DNA from: Ectocarpus siliculosus
Lineage: Eukaryota; Sar; Phaeophyceae; Ectocarpales; Ectocarpaceae
NCBI GenBank assembly: GCA_000310025.1
Contig: FN649742.1
Location: 3,234,343-3,298,342 of the forward strand
Direction: 5' to 3'
Length of the DNA stretch: 64,000 nt
The notes beneath the pieces are model-generated. The model was not told where the DNA came from. It ran no database searches and saw only the letters and a program-made list of their open reading frames with translations. The position numbers and the translations under genes are program-made. Of this stretch, positions 60,775-64,000 are shown one piece after another (within the stretch, counting starts at the first letter, position 1; the number at the start of each line of letters is the position of its first letter).

Positions 60775-61676
60775 NNNNNNNNNNNNNNNNNNNNNNNNNN
60801 NNNNNNNNNNNNNNNNNNNNNNNNNNNNNNNNNNNNNNNNNNNNNNNNNNNNNNNNNNNNNNNNNNNNNNNNNNNNNNNNNNNNNNNNNNNNNNNNNNNN
60901 NNNNNNNNNNNNNNNNNNNNNNNNNNNNNNNNNNNNNNNNNNNNNNNNNNNNNNNNNNNNNNNNNNNNNNNNNNNNNNNNNNNNNNNNNNNNNNNNNNNN
61001 NNNNNNNNNNNNNNNNNNNNNNNNNNNNNNNNNNNNNNNNNNNNNNNNNNNNNNNNNNNNNNNNNNNNNNNNNNNNNNNNNNNNNNNNNNNNNNNNNNNN
61101 NNNNNNNNNNNNNNNNNNNNNNNNNNNNNNNNNNNNNNNNNNNNNNNNNNNNNNNNNNNNNNNNNNNNNNNNNNNNNNNNNNNNNNNNNNNNNNNNNNNN
61201 NNNNNNNNNNNNNNNNNNNNNNNNNNNNNNNNNNNNNNNNNNNNNNNNNNNNNNNNNNNNNNNNNNNNNNNNNNNNNNNNNNNNNNNNNNNNNNNNNNNN
61301 NNNNNNNNNNNNNNNNNNNNNNNNNNNNNNNNNNNNNNNNNNNNNNNNNNNNNNNNNNNNNNNNNNNNNNNNNNNNNNNNNNNNNNNNNNNNNNNNNNNN
61401 NNNNNNNNNNNNNNNNNNNNNNNNNNNNNNNNNNNNNNNNNNNNNNNNNNNNNNNNNNNNNNNNNNNNNNNNNNNNNNNNNNNNNNNNNNNNNNNNNNNN
61501 NNNNNNNNNNNNNNNNNNNNNNNNNNNNNNNNNNNNNNNNNNNNNNNNNNNNNNNNNNNNNNNNNNNNNNNNNNNNNNNNNNNNNNNNNNNNNNNNNNNN
61601 NNNNNNNNNNNNNNNNNNNNNNNNNNNNNNNNNNNNNNNNNNNNNNNNNNNNNNNNNNNNNNNNNNNNNNNNNNNN
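60775..61676. other. Assembly gap (902 N)
   Basis: Unresolved bases. Open frames running through it are artefacts. Confidence 1.
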
Positions 61677-63971
61677 TGTCTAGAGTACGTGGGTTGGGTT
61701 ATGTAATCTGGAAACGAATCGAAGGGCGCTACCCGTTAAGTTGCGGTTTGGGTCTAACTTTCGAAAGACTGGCGAACGGGGTGTCGACTGTATCTTGGAG
61801 GTCAGTCTTTGAACGGTACACAGATATTTCTTTTCGTTTTTGTTTGTCTCTGGGACCCTTGGAGTTGGGCGACCCTGACGCGTGTATGACCCTAGCGTGT
61901 AGTGTAGGGATTTAAGGGCCGCTCTGATGGATTGCGAGGCCGTTGCAGAATAACCTCCTCGGGGTGGTGCTGTTCCGCCTGTCCGTTCGATCAAGCGGAG
62001 CAGCTTCTTACAACTAAGTTTGCTTTGGGCGCAGCTATCTCCTTGTATTTTCACGGGTGTGGGGGTGGGAGTGGGGGTGGGGGGAGCAGTCGTTGTGCCT
62101 AATCTAACATCTTTCTTTGTCGCTGTTCGCACCATGCAGTTTTATGGTGTTGGCTTGGGGATTTTTGTAAGCTTCTTTCGAGCTTGAGTGTTGAGCTTGG
62201 ATTACGCGATGTGAACAAAGGAAGAACGAAACACACAGGAGAGAGCGGGAACGTTCTTCAAAAACCCGCGTGAGTGTATATTTAGACGCGTTGGTCATGT
62301 ACACGAGTGCGGCGCGGATAGATATCCGTGAGAACATCTCCATGGTCCGCTGACCCATCACGATGCTCCACGCGTTCGTACAACCACGCAGCTCCAACAC
62401 ATCGAGACGTCGCACCTGACGTCAAAAACTGACAAAGATATATATCTCCTTCATCGATGCACCGTGCTCGTTGCGTTGACCGTCTTGTCTCTGAACCATG
62501 TCAGTCATCCTTCGCCTCCAAAATTTGGGCAGTTGATCAGTCGAGAAAGGCTTGAATTGAAATATGTGTGTTTGTGTCGAAATCAGTAACGGTTTGGGCA
62601 TACTTTGGCGGCTAGATCGAGAGAGGCTGGTTTCCAAAGAACGCCATCAGTTTCGATAACGGACACAACCCACGATGTGGCCTCGAACTGCAGCAGCAGT
62701 TAGTTCCAGACTGTAATAGTTTTCCCCGACGGGGTGTGGTATGTAACGCAATCGATGCTATGTTCCACACGCAACAACCAAAACCACGGTTCGGAGAGCG
62801 GGGCATGACTTGCTCTTTGCTCACATGTTTGTTATACTTCTACCTGCGGTGGTGACGCATGATTCTGCGGCGACTGTTGTGTTTTCTGTTTTCCCTCTTC
62901 CCAAGCAATGCGTCGCAGGACGCTCCTACATGGACGGCAGTCAATGTAAATCCACTATCGCTATCAGGATAAGGACTGGAGGGGGGCTAGGCTCAGTGAT
63001 CACACGAGAAACAGAAAGTGAGCCCCCTCAACGGGTGATGACCCTCTCTCCACAGAAATGTAAAGCCCCTCTTCGGTTAATTGATGAGTTTCTCTTGTAC
63101 TACTTGGCGATCCGGATGATGAGCACATCTGCTCGCTATTAGTCTACTCTCTCACCCACCCGCATTTCTTCATTTATCTTCCGTATCAATCGTACTGATT
63201 GGTGGGAGACGACGACCAAACAAAGGAGTGCGCCCCAACACAAACAAGGAACAATTCAGCATGAAAATATAACGAACAAGTAACGAACAAAGAACGACAG
63301 AAATTCACGACCAACTGGGAAACAACTACTACTCACTGTTGCTGTAGAACGAGACAGGGGCGTGCTCCAGGATACACAAAGAAACCCAGCGCACCTGACA
63401 GCACCTCTAGCAAACACACACCGGTGACTCGTACGTACAACACCGCAACGTTTCTCCGACACAACGCATAAAAGGCGTGTGTGTGTGAGTGCACCTAAAC
63501 CAAAACGTCTTTCGTTTCACATGCCAAGCACGAACACCAACTCATTTCCAAGGTTTACAACAAGCACGCTCAGCGCACCCGCGAGGATACGAAAGCGAGC
63601 CCTTGTAGTTTCGACCCTGCTGCACCAAGCAAGACGCAATACACATACATACATACGATAGCCAGCGATACACATAGCCGCCGTCAGAACAGTGACGTCT
63701 TCTTTCAAGGGCCTCGAGGAATACGCTCCGGTGACGATGACGGATTCCTTGGGTATCTACCGAGGCGTATTGCTCGGCATTCCCCCCTGTAGCAACTGGA
63801 TAGAGACGGTGTAAAAAGGCTCGATCGAGAGACGGACACATGAAAATGAGAGGACCAGGCGGACTACATAAGGACCATGAGAGTTGAGTGCACACTACAC
63901 GCGTTGCTCGGCACCAGCTCACTGTATGTAGTATGTGTGACGATCCAATATTTTTCTTCTGCTGGTGCCAG
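61677..63971. other. Region after the gap, no recognised gene
   Basis: Open frames of 60-150 codons on both strands carry no domain pattern, and I could not chain any of them by splice signals. A (GGGGGT)n-like stretch lies at 62055-62085. Confidence 0.4.
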
Positions 63972-64000
63972 GCCGCTGTCAACGCTCTGCTCCAGGCTGG
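63972..64000 (+). CDS. Possible exon start, ankyrin-like, cut by window end
   Basis: After a T-rich tract and CTGGTGCCAG, the open frame reads AAVNALLQA, which is like the second helix of an ankyrin repeat. Only nine codons are visible, so this is weak. Confidence 0.25.

Noticed and set aside
60455-61915. Open frames spanning the N run
   Set aside because: They exist only because N is not translated as a stop.
1-64000. Integrated large algal DNA virus
   Set aside because: Considered because brown algae often carry such insertions, but no viral structural, replication or capsid-type gene is recognisable anywhere in the window.

Overview
The window is eukaryotic nuclear DNA, most likely from a brown alga such as Ectocarpus or another stramenopile; the species is my inference. 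Every convincing gene is split into many small exons by GT-AG (twice GC-AG) introns. Coding exons are GC-rich, neighbouring genes tend to lie on alternating strands with short divergent promoters, and introns and spacers are full of (CAA)n, (CAG)n and (GA)n tracts and short foldback repeats. There is one 902-base assembly gap (60775-61676). Coding regions were reconstructed by hand from splice signals, phase continuity and family patterns; no alignment was run.

Layout. (1) 667-8599, minus: a complete 11-exon WDR54-like WD40 protein (324 aa). (2) A 254-bp divergent promoter. (3) 8854-14948, plus: an 8-exon, 230-aa protein that I do not recognise. (4) 15-31 kb: a repeat-rich, gene-poor stretch with a decayed reading frame (15.8-16.4 kb), palindromic arrays, a triplicated ~300-bp repeat, a ~1.35-kb unit present three times in tandem (21.8-26.5 kb, one copy broken by a 545-bp interspersed repeat), two low-complexity open frames and a leucine-rich-repeat relic. 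(5) 31854-35030, plus: a 6-exon protein kinase with HRDVSLEN in place of HRDLKPEN. (6) 36758-48645, minus: a 5-exon focadhesin/RST1-like (DUF3730) protein of about 2100 aa. Its first intron holds a 4366-bp pogo/CENP-B-type DNA transposon with 25-bp terminal inverted repeats, TA target duplication and an apparently intact transposase. (7) A 373-bp divergent promoter. (8) 49019-60339, plus: a 12-exon myosin heavy chain (1263 aa) with motor, two IQ motifs, a short coiled coil and, most unusually, a C-terminal short-chain dehydrogenase/reductase (SDR) domain whose catalytic Tyr/Lys pair is missing. (9) Gap, then 2.3 kb with no recognised gene except a possible exon start at the very end.

The genes do not form a pathway. 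They are single-copy-looking housekeeping or cytoskeletal genes separated by repeats. The strongest candidate for something undescribed is the myosin-SDR fusion; next are the complete pogo-like element sitting 20 bp from a splice acceptor of the focadhesin gene, and the small repeat families.
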